Positions 33,382-43,129 are shown, numbered from the stretch's first letter. The stretch: 64,000 nt of DNA from an uncultured Massilia sp. (GCF_913773735.1 NZ_CAJYEB010000042.1:1-64000); one strand, 5' to 3'. Notes: generated by a model not told the origin, from the letters alone. Numbers and translations are program-made.

Positions 33382-36300
33382 ATGAACGACATCACCCCCG
33401 CCGCCAAGCTCGACCTGCCCGAGCAGGCGCGCCTGGCCAATAAAGTCCGCTTCGTCACCGCCGCCTCCCTGTTCGATGGCCACGACGCCTCGATCAACAT
33501 CATGCGCCGCATCCTGCAGTCGAACGGCGCCGAGGTCGTGCACCTGGGCCACAACCGCTCGGTCGACGAAGTCGTCACCGCGGCGCTGGCCGAGGACGTG
33601 CAGGGCATCGCCATCTCCAGCTACCAGGGCGGCCACGTCGAATACTTCAAGTACATGATCGACCTGCTGCGCCAGCGCGGCGGCGCCCACATCAAGGTGT
33701 TCGGCGGCGGCGGCGGCGTGATCGTGCCCAGCGAGATCGAGGAACTGCATGCCTACGGCGTGACGCGCATCTTCAGCCCGGAAGACGGCCAGCGCATGGG
33801 ACTGGTCGGCATGATCCGCTCGATGCTGGAAGCCTGCGACGTCGACCTGTCGCCGTATGCCCCCACGTCGCTGGCGCCGCTGCAGGAGGGACCGGTCGCG
33901 CAGCACCACCGCCCGCTGGCCCAGCTGATCACGGCGCTGGAAAACGGCAAGGCCGACCCCGCGCTGCGCAAGCAGGTCGTCGACGCGGCCGAGGGCTCGC
34001 GCGTGCCCGTGCTGGGCATCACCGGCACCGGCGGCGCCGGCAAGTCCTCGCTGACCGACGAACTGATTCGCCGCATCCGCCTCGACCAGGGCGACCGCCT
34101 GGACATCGCGGTGATCTCGATCGACCCGTCGCGGCGCAAGTCGGGCGGCGCGCTGCTGGGCGACCGCATCCGCATGAACGCGATCAATCCGTGGAACGGC
34201 CAGGCGCGCGTGTTCATGCGCTCGCTGGCCACGCGCGAGGCGGGTTCCGAGATCTCGCAGGCGCTGCCCGACGTGATCGCCGCCTGCAAGGTGGCCGGCT
34301 TCGACCTCGTGATCGTCGAGACCTCCGGCATCGGCCAGGGCGACGCCGCCATCGTGCCGCACGTCGACCTGTCGATGTACGTGATGACGCCGGAATTCGG
34401 CGCCGCGTCGCAGCTGGAAAAGATCGACATGCTCGACTTCGCCGACTTCATCGCCATCAACAAGTTCGACCGCAAGGGCGCCCAGGATGCGCTGCGCGAC
34501 GTCGCCAAGCAGTACCAGCGCAACCGCGAACTGTGGAGCATGCCGCCGGAGCGGATGCCGGTCTACGGCACGCAGGCCTCGCGCTTCAACGACGACGGCG
34601 TGACGGCCCTGTACCGCGGCCTGCTGCCGGCGCTGGCGCAGCTGGGCCTGCGCATCGAGGCGCCGAAGCTGCCCGACCCGGGCCAGCACTACTCCAGCGG
34701 CAGGAACGTGATCGTCCCGCCGGCACGCACGCGCTACCTGGCCGAGATCGCCGACACCGTGCGCGGCTACCACCGCAACACGGCCAGGCAGGTGAAACTC
34801 GCGCGCGAGCTCCAGCAGCTGAGCGAAACCAAGCGCATGCTGGCGGCGGCGAACCGCGACGTCGTGCTGGACGACCTGATCGCCGAGCGCGACAACGCCA
34901 TGGACGGCGCGGCCAAGTCGCTGCTGGCGTCCTGGCCGCAGCTGCAGCAGACCTACGCGGGCGACGAGCACGTCGTCAGGATCCGCGACAAGGAAATCCG
35001 CACGCGCCTGACCTCGACCACGCTGTCCGGCAACAAGGTGCGCAAGGTGGCGCTGCCGAAGTACGAGGACCACGGCGAGATCCTGCGCTTCCTGATGCTG
35101 GAAAACGTCCCGGGCGCCTTCCCCTACACGGCCGGCGTGTTCCCGTTCAAGCGCGAGGGCGAGGACCCGACCCGCATGTTCGCCGGCGAGGGCGACGCGT
35201 TCCGCACCAACCGGCGCTTCAAGCTGGTTTCCACCGGCATGGACGCCAAGCGCCTGTCGACGGCCTTCGATTCGGTCACGCTGTACGGCGCCGACCCGGC
35301 GCTGCGTCCCGACATCTACGGCAAGGTCGGCAACTCGGGCGTGTCGATCGCCACGCTGGACGACATGAAGGTGCTGTACGACTGCTTCGACCTGTGCAGC
35401 CCGAGCACGTCCGTGTCGATGACCATCAACGGCCCGGCCCCGACCATCCTGGCGATGTTCATGAACACGGCGATCGACCAGCAGCTGGAAAAGTTCGAGG
35501 CTGACAACGGCCGCGCGCCGAGCGACGAGGAAGCCGCGCAGATCCGCGCCTGGGTGCTGGCCAACGTGCGCGGCACGGTGCAGGCCGACATCCTGAAGGA
35601 AGACCAGGGCCAGAACACCTGCATCTTCTCGACCGAGTTCTCGCTGAAGGTGATGGGCGACATCCAGGAATACTTCGTCCGGCACCAGGTGCGCAATTTC
35701 TATTCGGTGTCGATCTCGGGCTACCACATCGCCGAGGCGGGCGCGAATCCGATCTCGCAGTTGGCGTTCACGCTGTCGAACGGCTTCACCTTCGTCGAGG
35801 CGTATCTCGCGCGCGGCATGCACATCGACGATTTCGCCCCGAACCTGTCGTTCTTCTTCTCGAACGGCATGGACCCGGAATACACGGTGCTGGGACGCGT
35901 CGCGCGCCGCATCTGGGCGGTGGCGATGCGCGACAAGTACGGCGCCAACGACCGCTCGCAGAAGCTGAAATACCACGTGCAGACCTCGGGCCGCTCGCTG
36001 CACGCGCAGGAGATCGACTTCAACGACATCCGCACCACGCTGCAGGCGCTGATCGCGATCTACGACAACTGCAACTCGCTGCACACCAATGCCTACGACG
36101 AGGCGATCACGACGCCGACCGACGAATCGGTGCGGCGCGCGCTGGCGATCCAGCTGATCATCAACCGCGAGTGGGGCCTGGCGAAGAACGAGAACCCGAA
36201 CCAGGGCGCCTACGTCATCGACGAGCTGACCGACCTGGTCGAGGAAGCGGTGCTGCAGGAATTCGAGCGCATCGCCGAGCGCGGCGGCGTGCTGGGCGCG

Positions 36301-36669
36301 ATGGAAACCGGCTACCAGCGCGGCAAGATCCAGGAAGAGTCGATGCTGTACGAGCACCGCAAGCACGACGGCTCCCTGCCCATCATCGGCGTCAACACCT
36401 TCCGCAACCCGAAGGGCGAAGGCGCGCCGGCGACGATCGAGCTGGCCCGTTCCACCGACGACGAAAAGCAGTCGCAGCTGCAGCGCCTGGCGGCCTTCCA
36501 CGCGCGCCACGCCGCCGCCGCCCCGGCCGCACTGGCCGCGCTGCAGCAGGCCGCGATCGACAACGAAAACGTGTTCGCGCGCCTGATGGACGCCGTGCGC
36601 GTGTGCTCGCTGGGCCAGGTGACGACGGCGCTGTTCGAAGTCGGCGGCCAATATCGCCGCAACATGTAA
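33382..36669 (+). CDS. icmF: Fused isobutyryl-CoA mutase IcmF
   Basis: A 1095-residue adenosylcobalamin enzyme that interconverts isobutyryl-CoA and n-butyryl-CoA (some also act on isovaleryl-CoA). The domain order is IcmF-specific. An N-terminal B12-binding domain has DGHDASINI at 32-40, SSYQGGH at 79 and GGGGG near 108. A MeaB-like GTPase chaperone domain has Walker A GTGGAGKS at 215-222 and NKFD. The C-terminal mutase domain includes PYTAGVFPFKREGEDPTRMFAGEGD and ISGYHIAEAGANPISQLAFTL. AAGGAA precedes the start. A palindromic operator lies upstream and a terminator follows. Confidence 0.96.
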   Translation: MNDITPAAKLDLPEQARLANKVRFVTAASLFDGHDASINIMRRILQSNGAEVVHLGHNRSVDEVVTAALAEDVQGIAISSYQGGHVEYFKYMIDLLRQRGGAHIKVFGGGGGVIVPSEIEELHAYGVTRIFSPEDGQRMGLVGMIRSMLEACDVDLSPYAPTSLAPLQEGPVAQHHRPLAQLITALENGKADPALRKQVVDAAEGSRVPVLGITGTGGAGKSSLTDELIRRIRLDQGDRLDIAVISIDPSRRKSGGALLGDRIRMNAINPWNGQARVFMRSLATREAGSEISQALPDVIAACKVAGFDLVIVETSGIGQGDAAIVPHVDLSMYVMTPEFGAASQLEKIDMLDFADFIAINKFDRKGAQDALRDVAKQYQRNRELWSMPPERMPVYGTQASRFNDDGVTALYRGLLPALAQLGLRIEAPKLPDPGQHYSSGRNVIVPPARTRYLAEIADTVRGYHRNTARQVKLARELQQLSETKRMLAAANRDVVLDDLIAERDNAMDGAAKSLLASWPQLQQTYAGDEHVVRIRDKEIRTRLTSTTLSGNKVRKVALPKYEDHGEILRFLMLENVPGAFPYTAGVFPFKREGEDPTRMFAGEGDAFRTNRRFKLVSTGMDAKRLSTAFDSVTLYGADPALRPDIYGKVGNSGVSIATLDDMKVLYDCFDLCSPSTSVSMTINGPAPTILAMFMNTAIDQQLEKFEADNGRAPSDEEAAQIRAWVLANVRGTVQADILKEDQGQNTCIFSTEFSLKVMGDIQEYFVRHQVRNFYSVSISGYHIAEAGANPISQLAFTLSNGFTFVEAYLARGMHIDDFAPNLSFFFSNGMDPEYTVLGRVARRIWAVAMRDKYGANDRSQKLKYHVQTSGRSLHAQEIDFNDIRTTLQALIAIYDNCNSLHTNAYDEAITTPTDESVRRALAIQLIINREWGLAKNENPNQGAYVIDELTDLVEEAVLQEFERIAERGGVLGAMETGYQRGKIQEESMLYEHRKHDGSLPIIGVNTFRNPKGEGAPATIELARSTDDEKQSQLQRLAAFHARHAAAAPAALAALQQAAIDNENVFARLMDAVRVCSLGQVTTALFEVGGQYRRNM

Positions 36670-36674
36670 ACCAC

Positions 36675-36696
36675 AAGGCGGACCCGTTCCGCCTTT
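36675..36696 (+). terminator. Intrinsic terminator of icmF
   Basis: AAGGCGGA, a CCCGT loop and TCCGCCTT form an 8-bp stem followed by a T-rich tail (TTTAATTT), five bases after the icmF stop. Confidence 0.8.
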
Positions 36697-36705
36697 AATT
36701 TCGCT

Positions 36706-36754
36706 CAAACCGGGGTCAGAGCCCGGCTCTGACCCCGGCTCTGACCCCGGTTTG
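36706..36754. repeat. 18-bp inverted repeat with a third partial copy (GGGGTCAGAGCC element)
   Basis: CAAACCGGGGTCAGAGCC (36706-36723) and its exact reverse complement (36737-36754) flank a further copy of GGCTCTGACCCC (36725-36736). The left arm can therefore pair with either of two right arms, giving alternative hairpins. The element is in the spacer after icmF. Similar GGGGTCAGAGCC repeats are, as I recall, scattered through betaproteobacterial genomes. Confidence 0.85.
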
Positions 36755-36831
36755 AAGTTTGTCAGGCAATCCTGTGGGCGGGGGTTGACGTCGTGGCCTA
36801 GAATGGTTCCGCGACCATCACGGAGCCACCC

Positions 36832-37146
36832 ATGCCGATCCAGCCGGAACAACTCGCCGCCCTGATGCACGAAGTCGAGCAGGAAGATCCGATCGACTTC
36901 GCCGACCTCCCCTTCCCCGAAGACGATTTGCGCCAGCTGGTGGCCAGCCACCTGTGCGAGATGGCCGCGTCGATGGAGGGCTTCAGCACCGAGGACAAGC
37001 TGATGACCCTGCTGGCCGTCTCCGCCAAGCTGGTGCTGGAAAACATGGTGTTGCACGTGCAATTGCTGCGCCGTCATGGCTTGCCGGTCGGCGACGATGT
37101 CGAGGCGCTGCTGGGCCGCCTGCGCAAGGGCGGCGACGTTTCCTGA
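36832..37146 (+). CDS. Hypothetical acidic helical protein
   Basis: A 104-residue protein, strongly acidic at the N-terminus (HEVEQEDPIDFADLPFPEDD) and then predicted helical (LMTLLAVSAKLVLENMVLHVQLLRR). It has no signal peptide, membrane segment or Cys motif and matches no family I recognise. A GGAG site precedes the start, and codon use resembles that of its neighbours. It stands alone between icmF and prsT on the same strand. Confidence 0.7.
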   Translation: MPIQPEQLAALMHEVEQEDPIDFADLPFPEDDLRQLVASHLCEMAASMEGFSTEDKLMTLLAVSAKLVLENMVLHVQLLRRHGLPVGDDVEALLGRLRKGGDVS

Positions 37147-37412
37147 CGGCAGCTTTTCTCTTCAGATATGCCATTCTTTCCAGATTTCGCCCTTTAATTG
37201 CCCTGGGGCTACATCCTTGGGGGCGTTTGCAACACACGTTACGAGTCGTGCGTTTTGCTGGCGAACCCTTCAGGTATGATTGTTAGCTAGAAATTTCGCA
37301 CAAGACTTCCGGATTCGCCATCGATCGACACCGCACCCACCGGTCCGCGGTGCGACGCCCGATGGCCCGGACCACGAGCGATCCTCGCATTGCCAAACCA
37401 AAGGGATACCAG

Positions 37413-40187
37413 ATGCCGCGTCATGCCAAGCTCAAACTCACCGCCGCCGTATTGTCCGGCGCCTTCCTGGTCGCGGGCCTGTCGGCCTGCGGTCGCACCC
37501 AGACGACCGAATCGCTGCTCGCCGAAGCGCGCCAGTACCAGCAGAAGGGCGACCTGAAGGCGGCCGTGATCCAGCTGAAGAACGCGGTCGAAAAGAGTCC
37601 GGAAAACGGCGAGGCGCGCCTGGAACTGGGCAACCTGCAACTGGCCATGGGCGACCTGCCGGCGGCCGAGAAGGAATTGCGCAAGGCGCGCTCGCTCGGC
37701 ATCGGCGCCGACCGCGTGTTGCCGCAGCTGGGACGCGCGATGGCGCAGCAGGGCGAATTCAAGGAGTTGCTCGAACAGGTGACGCCGGACGTGGCCGCCA
37801 AGTCGGCGCCGCTGCTGGCGCTGCGCGGCGATGCGCTGCTGGCCACCGGCAAGCCGGACGAGGCCAAGCAGGCCTACGACCAGGCGCTGGCGCTGAACCC
37901 GAACGCGGGAGAAGCCCTGCTCGGCCTGGCGCGCCACGCGATGTTCTCGCAAGACCGCGACGCCGCCGACCGCTACGTGCTGGAGGCCGTTGCCAAGGAT
38001 CCGAAGAATCCGGACGTGTTCATGACGCGCGGCACGATGCTGCGCCTGGCCGGCAAGAGCGACGAGGCGCTGGCCGCCTTCGACGAAGTCCTCAAGCTCA
38101 AGCCGGACCACCGCAGCGCCCACATCGAGAAGGCGTATGTCGAGATCAGCCGCGGCAAGTACGCGCAGGCGCAGAAGGAAATCGACGCCGCCGAGAAGAA
38201 CTCGCCGGGCAACCTGCTGGTCACCTATACCCGCGCGCTGAACGATTTCTCGCAGGGTAAATTCGCCGCGGCCCAGGAGTCCCTGCAAAAAGTCCTGCGC
38301 GTGGCGCCGGACCACCTGCCCAGCGTGCTGCTGGCCGGCGCCTGCGACCTGAACCTGGGGTCGCTCCAGCAGGCCGAGCAGAACCTGCGCAAGTACCTGA
38401 GCAGCAACCCGAACGACATCTACGCACGCAAGCTGCTGGCCCAGACCCTGCTCAAGGGTTCGCAGCCGGGCGACGCCGCCGCCGCGCTGGCGCCGGTGCT
38501 GAAGGATGCGCCGCAGGATCCGCAACTGCTGGCCCTGGCCGGCGAATCGTACATGCAGGTGCGCGACTTCGGCAAGGCCAGCGCCTACCTGGAAAAGGCG
38601 GCCGAGCTGGCGCCGAAGGCGGCCGCCGTGCGTACCTCGCTGGGCCTGTCGCGCCTGGCCCAGGGCGACCAGGCGCGCGGCCTGAGCGAGCTGGAACTGG
38701 CGACCTCGCTGGACCCGAAGTCGGCCCAGGCCACCATGGCCCTGGTGCAGACCGAGATGAACCTGAAGCACTACGACAAGGCGCTGGCCGCCGTCCAGTC
38801 GCTCGAGAAGGCGCAGCCCGACAACCCGCAGGTGCAGAACCTCAAGGGCGCCGTCTACATGATCAAGGGCGACGCCGCCGCCGCCCGCGCCGCCTTCGAG
38901 AAGGCGGTGGCGCTGCAGCCGAACTTCTTCCCGGCCGTCACCAACCTGGCGCGCCTGGACATGCAGGACAAGAAGCCCGACGCCGCCAAGCAGCGCTTCG
39001 AGAAGCTGCTGGAAAAGGACAAGAACAACTACGGCGCCATGGCCGCGCTGGGCGACCTGGCGATGGTCCAGCAGCACACCGATGAAGCGACGTCCTGGTA
39101 TGAAAAGGCCAGCGCCGCCAATCCGGACGCGGTGGTGCCGGCCCTGAAACTGGGCGTGCATTACCTGCGCATCGACCAGCCGCAGAAGGCGCTGACGCTG
39201 GCGCGCAAGTTCCAGACCGCCAACCCGACCAATGCCGACCTGCTCGAGCTGCTCGGCCAGGCCCAGGTGGCGACGAAGGACACGGCCGGCGCGCTGGAAA
39301 CCTACAGCAAGCTGGCCAATGTGCTGCCGAAATCGGCCCAGCCGCAGCTGCGCCTGGCCGGCGTGCGCATGCTCCAGCAGAACAATGCCGCCGCCGCCGA
39401 GGACCTGCGCCGCGCCGTCGAGCTGCAGCCGGACTTCATCCCGGCGCGCCTGGCCCAGATCGAGCTGGCGGTGCGCAGCAACCGTCCGGACGAGGCGCTC
39501 GATACCGCGCGCCAGATCCAGAAGCTGGATGCCAAGGCCCCGGTCGGCTATGCCGTCGAAGGCGACCTGCTGATGATGCAGAACAAGCCGGCGCAGGCGC
39601 TGCCGGCCTACGAGAAGGCGCTGGCGATCTCCAAGTCGCCGGAGCTGATGCTCAAGACGCTGCAGGCCATGAAAGTGGCCGGCAAGGAGAAGGAAGCGCA
39701 GGTACGCGCGGGCCAGTGGCTGAAGGAGAAGCCCGACAACGTCGCCATCGCCATGTTCGTGGCCGAGGGCAGCCTGGCGCGCAAGGACTACAAGGCGGCC
39801 ATCGCCCAGCTGCAGGACGTGCTCAAGCGCGGTCCGAACAATGCGGTCGCCCTGAACAACCTGGCCTGGGCCTACCAGCAGGAAAAGGACCCGCGCGCCC
39901 TGGAGACGGCCGAGCAGGCGTACAAGCTGGCCGGCGGGAACGCAGGCGTGCTCGACACGCTCGGCTGGCTGCTGGTCGAGCAGGGCAATACCGCGCGCGG
40001 CCTGCCGCTGCTGCAGAAGGCCAGCGGCCTGGCGCCGAACGCCGCCGAGATCCGCTACCACCTCGCCGTCGGCCTGCACAAGTCGGGCGACAAGCAGGGG
40101 GCGCGCAAGGAACTCGACAAGCTGCTGGCCCAGAATACGCCCTTCCCGCAAATCGAAGAGGCGCGCGCATTGCTAAAGGCAATGTAA
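37413..40187 (+). CDS. prsT: PEP-CTERM/XrtA system TPR lipoprotein PrsT
   Basis: A 924-residue lipoprotein (lipobox GLSAC, Cys26). I started it at ATG 37413, behind AAAGGGA and with a proper signal, rather than at 37350. The rest is some two dozen TPR units (AVIQLKNAVEKSPENGEARL, AYDQALALNPNAGEALLG, VLKRGPNNAVALNNLAWAY). This length and build match PrsT, a TPR protein encoded with exosortase/EPS loci and thought to act in the periplasm in polysaccharide or PEP-CTERM protein export. It lies some 10 kb before the main xrtA operon. A TATGAT (37274-37279) may be its -10 element. Confidence 0.88.
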   Translation: MPRHAKLKLTAAVLSGAFLVAGLSACGRTQTTESLLAEARQYQQKGDLKAAVIQLKNAVEKSPENGEARLELGNLQLAMGDLPAAEKELRKARSLGIGADRVLPQLGRAMAQQGEFKELLEQVTPDVAAKSAPLLALRGDALLATGKPDEAKQAYDQALALNPNAGEALLGLARHAMFSQDRDAADRYVLEAVAKDPKNPDVFMTRGTMLRLAGKSDEALAAFDEVLKLKPDHRSAHIEKAYVEISRGKYAQAQKEIDAAEKNSPGNLLVTYTRALNDFSQGKFAAAQESLQKVLRVAPDHLPSVLLAGACDLNLGSLQQAEQNLRKYLSSNPNDIYARKLLAQTLLKGSQPGDAAAALAPVLKDAPQDPQLLALAGESYMQVRDFGKASAYLEKAAELAPKAAAVRTSLGLSRLAQGDQARGLSELELATSLDPKSAQATMALVQTEMNLKHYDKALAAVQSLEKAQPDNPQVQNLKGAVYMIKGDAAAARAAFEKAVALQPNFFPAVTNLARLDMQDKKPDAAKQRFEKLLEKDKNNYGAMAALGDLAMVQQHTDEATSWYEKASAANPDAVVPALKLGVHYLRIDQPQKALTLARKFQTANPTNADLLELLGQAQVATKDTAGALETYSKLANVLPKSAQPQLRLAGVRMLQQNNAAAAEDLRRAVELQPDFIPARLAQIELAVRSNRPDEALDTARQIQKLDAKAPVGYAVEGDLLMMQNKPAQALPAYEKALAISKSPELMLKTLQAMKVAGKEKEAQVRAGQWLKEKPDNVAIAMFVAEGSLARKDYKAAIAQLQDVLKRGPNNAVALNNLAWAYQQEKDPRALETAEQAYKLAGGNAGVLDTLGWLLVEQGNTARGLPLLQKASGLAPNAAEIRYHLAVGLHKSGDKQGARKELDKLLAQNTPFPQIEEARALLKAM

Positions 40188-40313
40188 AGGGTTAATATAT
40201 TATTATTATAAAAATTTTAACGCCGGTGCCGTTTCGCGTGATGCGGATACGGGCCGGCGGCAGCGGTGTCCGCCCGCCGGTGCGGACCGCATGACGGATC
40301 GGGGGTGCTTGCG

Positions 40314-41096
40314 ATGACGACTTTCGAAGATTTCAATAATCCAGAGGGTGAATCGGACGCATCCCTATCGGACGCTCATGTTTTCAATGAACGCGATAAT
40401 ATGGCGCCCTCGCAATTTGAGGATGTTATCGTGAACCACGATTCGTATGGAATCCGGCTTACCGATACCGCGGACGGTCGTAATTCGGCCAGCATGCTGA
40501 TCAACAAGATGTATGCATGGCGCGGATATGCCGGCACGCATCAATTTACGGACGACCCCAACCGCATCACCCTCACGGCGACCGACAAGGGCGACGTCGT
40601 CGGCACCCTCACCATCGGCATCGACTCGCCGATCGGCCTGATGGCCGACCAGATCTTCAAGGAAGAACTGGACGCCCACCGCAATGCCGGCGCGCGCCTG
40701 TGCGAATTCACCAAGCTCGCCTTCGATCCGTCGGTGCGCTCGAAAACCTCGCTGGCCAACCTGTTCCACCTGGCCGTCATCTATGCGCGCGATATCCACC
40801 ATTGCACGGACATCGTCATCGAGATCAATCCGCGCCACCGCCGTTTCTACGAGCGCATGCTAGGCTTTCGCCAGGAAGGGGAACTCAAGACCAATCCCCG
40901 CGTCGATGCGCCGGCCTACCTGCTGCGCGTGAATTTCGAATACGTGACGGAACAGATCCGCAAATTCGGCGGCACTTTCAGCGCCGATCCCGATGCCGCC
41001 GTCGCCGACAAGTCGTTCTATCCGTATTTCTTTTCGCCGCGCGAAGAGCGCGGCATCATCAATCGCCTGCTGCGCATGGACGAGCACCACGCCTAG
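40314..41096 (+). CDS. FeeM-like N-acyl amino acid synthase / GNAT-fold acyltransferase
   Basis: A 260-residue protein started at ATG 40314 (MTTFEDFNNPEG) behind GGGGGTG. The central part is a GNAT-like fold seen in the FeeM family: DYxIRLTDTADGRNSAS-type start, VGTLTIGIDSPIGLMADQIF, CEFTKLAFDPSVRSKTSLANLF and IEINPRHRRFYERMLGF. FeeM transfers acyl chains from acyl carrier protein to an amino acid. The AT-rich leader (40190-40225) may contain its promoter. ThiF and nitroreductase genes follow, forming a compact trio between prsT and a PEP-CTERM gene. Acyl and acceptor substrates are unknown. Confidence 0.75.
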   Translation: MTTFEDFNNPEGESDASLSDAHVFNERDNMAPSQFEDVIVNHDSYGIRLTDTADGRNSASMLINKMYAWRGYAGTHQFTDDPNRITLTATDKGDVVGTLTIGIDSPIGLMADQIFKEELDAHRNAGARLCEFTKLAFDPSVRSKTSLANLFHLAVIYARDIHHCTDIVIEINPRHRRFYERMLGFRQEGELKTNPRVDAPAYLLRVNFEYVTEQIRKFGGTFSADPDAAVADKSFYPYFFSPREERGIINRLLRMDEHHA

Positions 41097-41146
41097 CCGG
41101 CGCCTTGCGTCGGCGGCGCATCCCGACAACCCTTTCCGCGATACCG

Positions 41147-42034
41147 ATGAGCAATCCGTTCCACTATGAACAAGCGTTTTCGCGCAATATCGGCTGGGTG
41201 ACGCCGGCCGAGCAAGCCATCCTGCGCGGCAAGCGCATCGCGATCGCCGGCGGCGGCGGCGTCGGCGGCGTGCACCTGCTGACGCTGGCGCGCCTGGGCG
41301 TGGCCAATTTCCACATCGCCGATTTCGACACCTTCGACATCGTCAATTTCAACCGCCAGGTAGGCGCGATGATGTCCACCGTCGGCCAGCCGAAGGCCGA
41401 GGTGCTGGCGCGCATGGCGAAGGACATCAACCCCGAGATCGACATCAAGATCTTCCCGGACGGCGTGAACAAGGGCAACCTGCAAGCCTTCCTGGACGGC
41501 GTCGACCTGTACGTCGACGCGCTCGACTTCTTCGCCTTCGACGCGCGCCAGCAGACCTTCGCCGCCTGCGCCGAATACGGCATCCCGGCCACGACGGCCG
41601 CGCCGCTGGGCATGGGCGCGGCGCTGCTGAACTTCCTGCCGGGGCAGATGACGTTCGAGGAATACTTCCGCTGGGGCGACCTGCCCGAGCTGGACAAGGC
41701 GATCCGCTTCGTCGTCGGCCTGGCGCCGGCCGGGCTGCACCGGCCCTACCTGGTCGTGCAGGAAGCGGTCAACTTCGCCGAACGGCGCGGCCCGTCCACC
41801 TTCATGGCCTGTCAGCTGTGCGCCGGCATCGTCGCCACCGAGGCGCTGAAGATCCTGCTGGGACGCGGCAAGGTGCTGGCGGCGCCGCACGGCGCGCAGT
41901 TCGACGCCTACCGCAACAAGCTGGCCCGCACCTGGCGTCCCGGCGGCAACGGCAACCTGCTGCACCGCCTGATCATCGCCGTGGCCAGGCGCCAGATGAC
42001 GCGCGAACTGGCCGGCAAGGCGGCCCGGGCATGA
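41147..42034 (+). CDS. ThiF/E1-like adenylyltransferase
   Basis: A 295-residue protein of the ThiF/MoeB/HesA family, started at ATG 41147. The nucleotide-binding loop GGGGVGGVHLLTLARLG lies near 31, with the acidic DFDTFDIVNFNRQVG near 61 and GQPKAEVLARM near 83 (conserved Arg and Lys). DLYVDALDFFAFDARQ follows. A single CxxC (CQLC) is seen near residue 224, so the usual two-CxxC zinc site appears incomplete. The family adenylates a carboxylate, often a protein C-terminus. It lies between the FeeM-like gene and the nitroreductase, overlapping the latter by ATGA. The partner is unknown. Confidence 0.85.
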   Translation: MSNPFHYEQAFSRNIGWVTPAEQAILRGKRIAIAGGGGVGGVHLLTLARLGVANFHIADFDTFDIVNFNRQVGAMMSTVGQPKAEVLARMAKDINPEIDIKIFPDGVNKGNLQAFLDGVDLYVDALDFFAFDARQQTFAACAEYGIPATTAAPLGMGAALLNFLPGQMTFEEYFRWGDLPELDKAIRFVVGLAPAGLHRPYLVVQEAVNFAERRGPSTFMACQLCAGIVATEALKILLGRGKVLAAPHGAQFDAYRNKLARTWRPGGNGNLLHRLIIAVARRQMTRELAGKAARA

Positions 42035-43128
42035 GCGCCGCGATCCCCGAAGGGATGCACCGCATCCTCGACCTCGCGCGCTGGGCGCCGAGCGGCGACA
42101 ATACCCAGTGCTGGCGCTTCGAGGTGCTCGCGCCCGACCTGCTGCGCGTGCACGCCTTCGACACCCGCGCCGACACCGTCTACGACCTGGACGGCCACCC
42201 GAGCCAGATCTCGATGGGCGCGCTGCTGGAAACCATCGCCGTCGCGGCCAGCGCCCAGGGCTTGCGCGCCGACACCACGCGCCTGACGATCCTGCCGGGC
42301 ACCACCGACGAGCCCGTCCCCATCGAGGCACCGCTGTTCGACGTGCGCTTCGTGCCCGACCCGGCCATCCGGCCCAGCCCCCTGCTCGACGCCGTCAAGG
42401 CGCGCACGGTGCAGCGCCGCGCGATGAGCACGCGGCCCTTGCGCGCGGACGAGAAGCGCGCGCTGGAAGCGGCCGTCGGCCCCGGCTACGACGTGCGCTG
42501 GATCGAGGGCTTCCGCCCCAAGTTCAAGGTCGCGCGCCTGATGTTCAACAATGCCCGGCTACGCCTGACGATGCCCGAGGCGTTCGAGGTCCACCGCCGC
42601 ATCATCCACTGGAACGCCGTGCGCAGCCCGGACAAGGTGCCGGACCAGGCGCTCGGCGTCGACAAGGGCACGCTCAAGCTCATGAAATGGGCGATGGTCA
42701 GCTGGAAGCGCATGTCGACCGTGAACGCCCTGCTGGGCACCTGGGCGCCACGCCTGCAGATGGACCTGGTGCCGGGCGTCGCCTGCGCCGCCCATTTCGT
42801 GCTCAAGGCCAGGCGCGCCCCGCAGGGCATCGACGACTACGTCGAGGCCGGACGCGCGGTGCAGCGCTTCTGGCTGACGCTGACGCAACTGGGCCTGTTC
42901 ATGCAGCCGGAAATGACGCCGCTGATCTTTTCCAAATACGTGCGCGACAACAAGATGGAGTTCACGCGCGCCACCAGGCTGCACGAACCGGCGCGCCGCC
43001 TGCAACGGGAAGCTGCCGCCCTGATCTTCGACGACGACCTGTTCCCCGTCTACATGGGCCGCCTCGGCGCCGGCCCGGCGCCCCACGCGCGTTCCGAACG
43101 CCTTCCCGTCGAGCAATTGCTCAAGTAA
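42031..43128 (+). CDS. Nitroreductase-family protein
   Basis: A 365-residue protein. Near the N-terminus it has ARWAPSGDNTQCWRFEV, the FMN-binding nitroreductase signature (APSGxNxQPWRF with Cys for Pro). A long central region and the C-terminal flavin-binding part (AVQRFWLTLTQLGLFMQPEM) follow. It is longer than simple nitroreductases and resembles those fused or linked to ThiF domains (the MoeY-like arrangement). Its start overlaps the ThiF stop by four bases, indicating translational coupling. Probable role: flavin-dependent oxidation or reduction of a product of the FeeM/ThiF steps (inference). Confidence 0.8.
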   Translation: MSAAIPEGMHRILDLARWAPSGDNTQCWRFEVLAPDLLRVHAFDTRADTVYDLDGHPSQISMGALLETIAVAASAQGLRADTTRLTILPGTTDEPVPIEAPLFDVRFVPDPAIRPSPLLDAVKARTVQRRAMSTRPLRADEKRALEAAVGPGYDVRWIEGFRPKFKVARLMFNNARLRLTMPEAFEVHRRIIHWNAVRSPDKVPDQALGVDKGTLKLMKWAMVSWKRMSTVNALLGTWAPRLQMDLVPGVACAAHFVLKARRAPQGIDDYVEAGRAVQRFWLTLTQLGLFMQPEMTPLIFSKYVRDNKMEFTRATRLHEPARRLQREAAALIFDDDLFPVYMGRLGAGPAPHARSERLPVEQLLK

Positions 43129-43129
43129 A

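Noticed and set aside
33229..37077. A 1282-codon open frame on the minus strand
   Set aside because: Antisense shadow of icmF with the same biased composition; the plus-strand protein has unmistakable B12, GTPase and mutase motifs.
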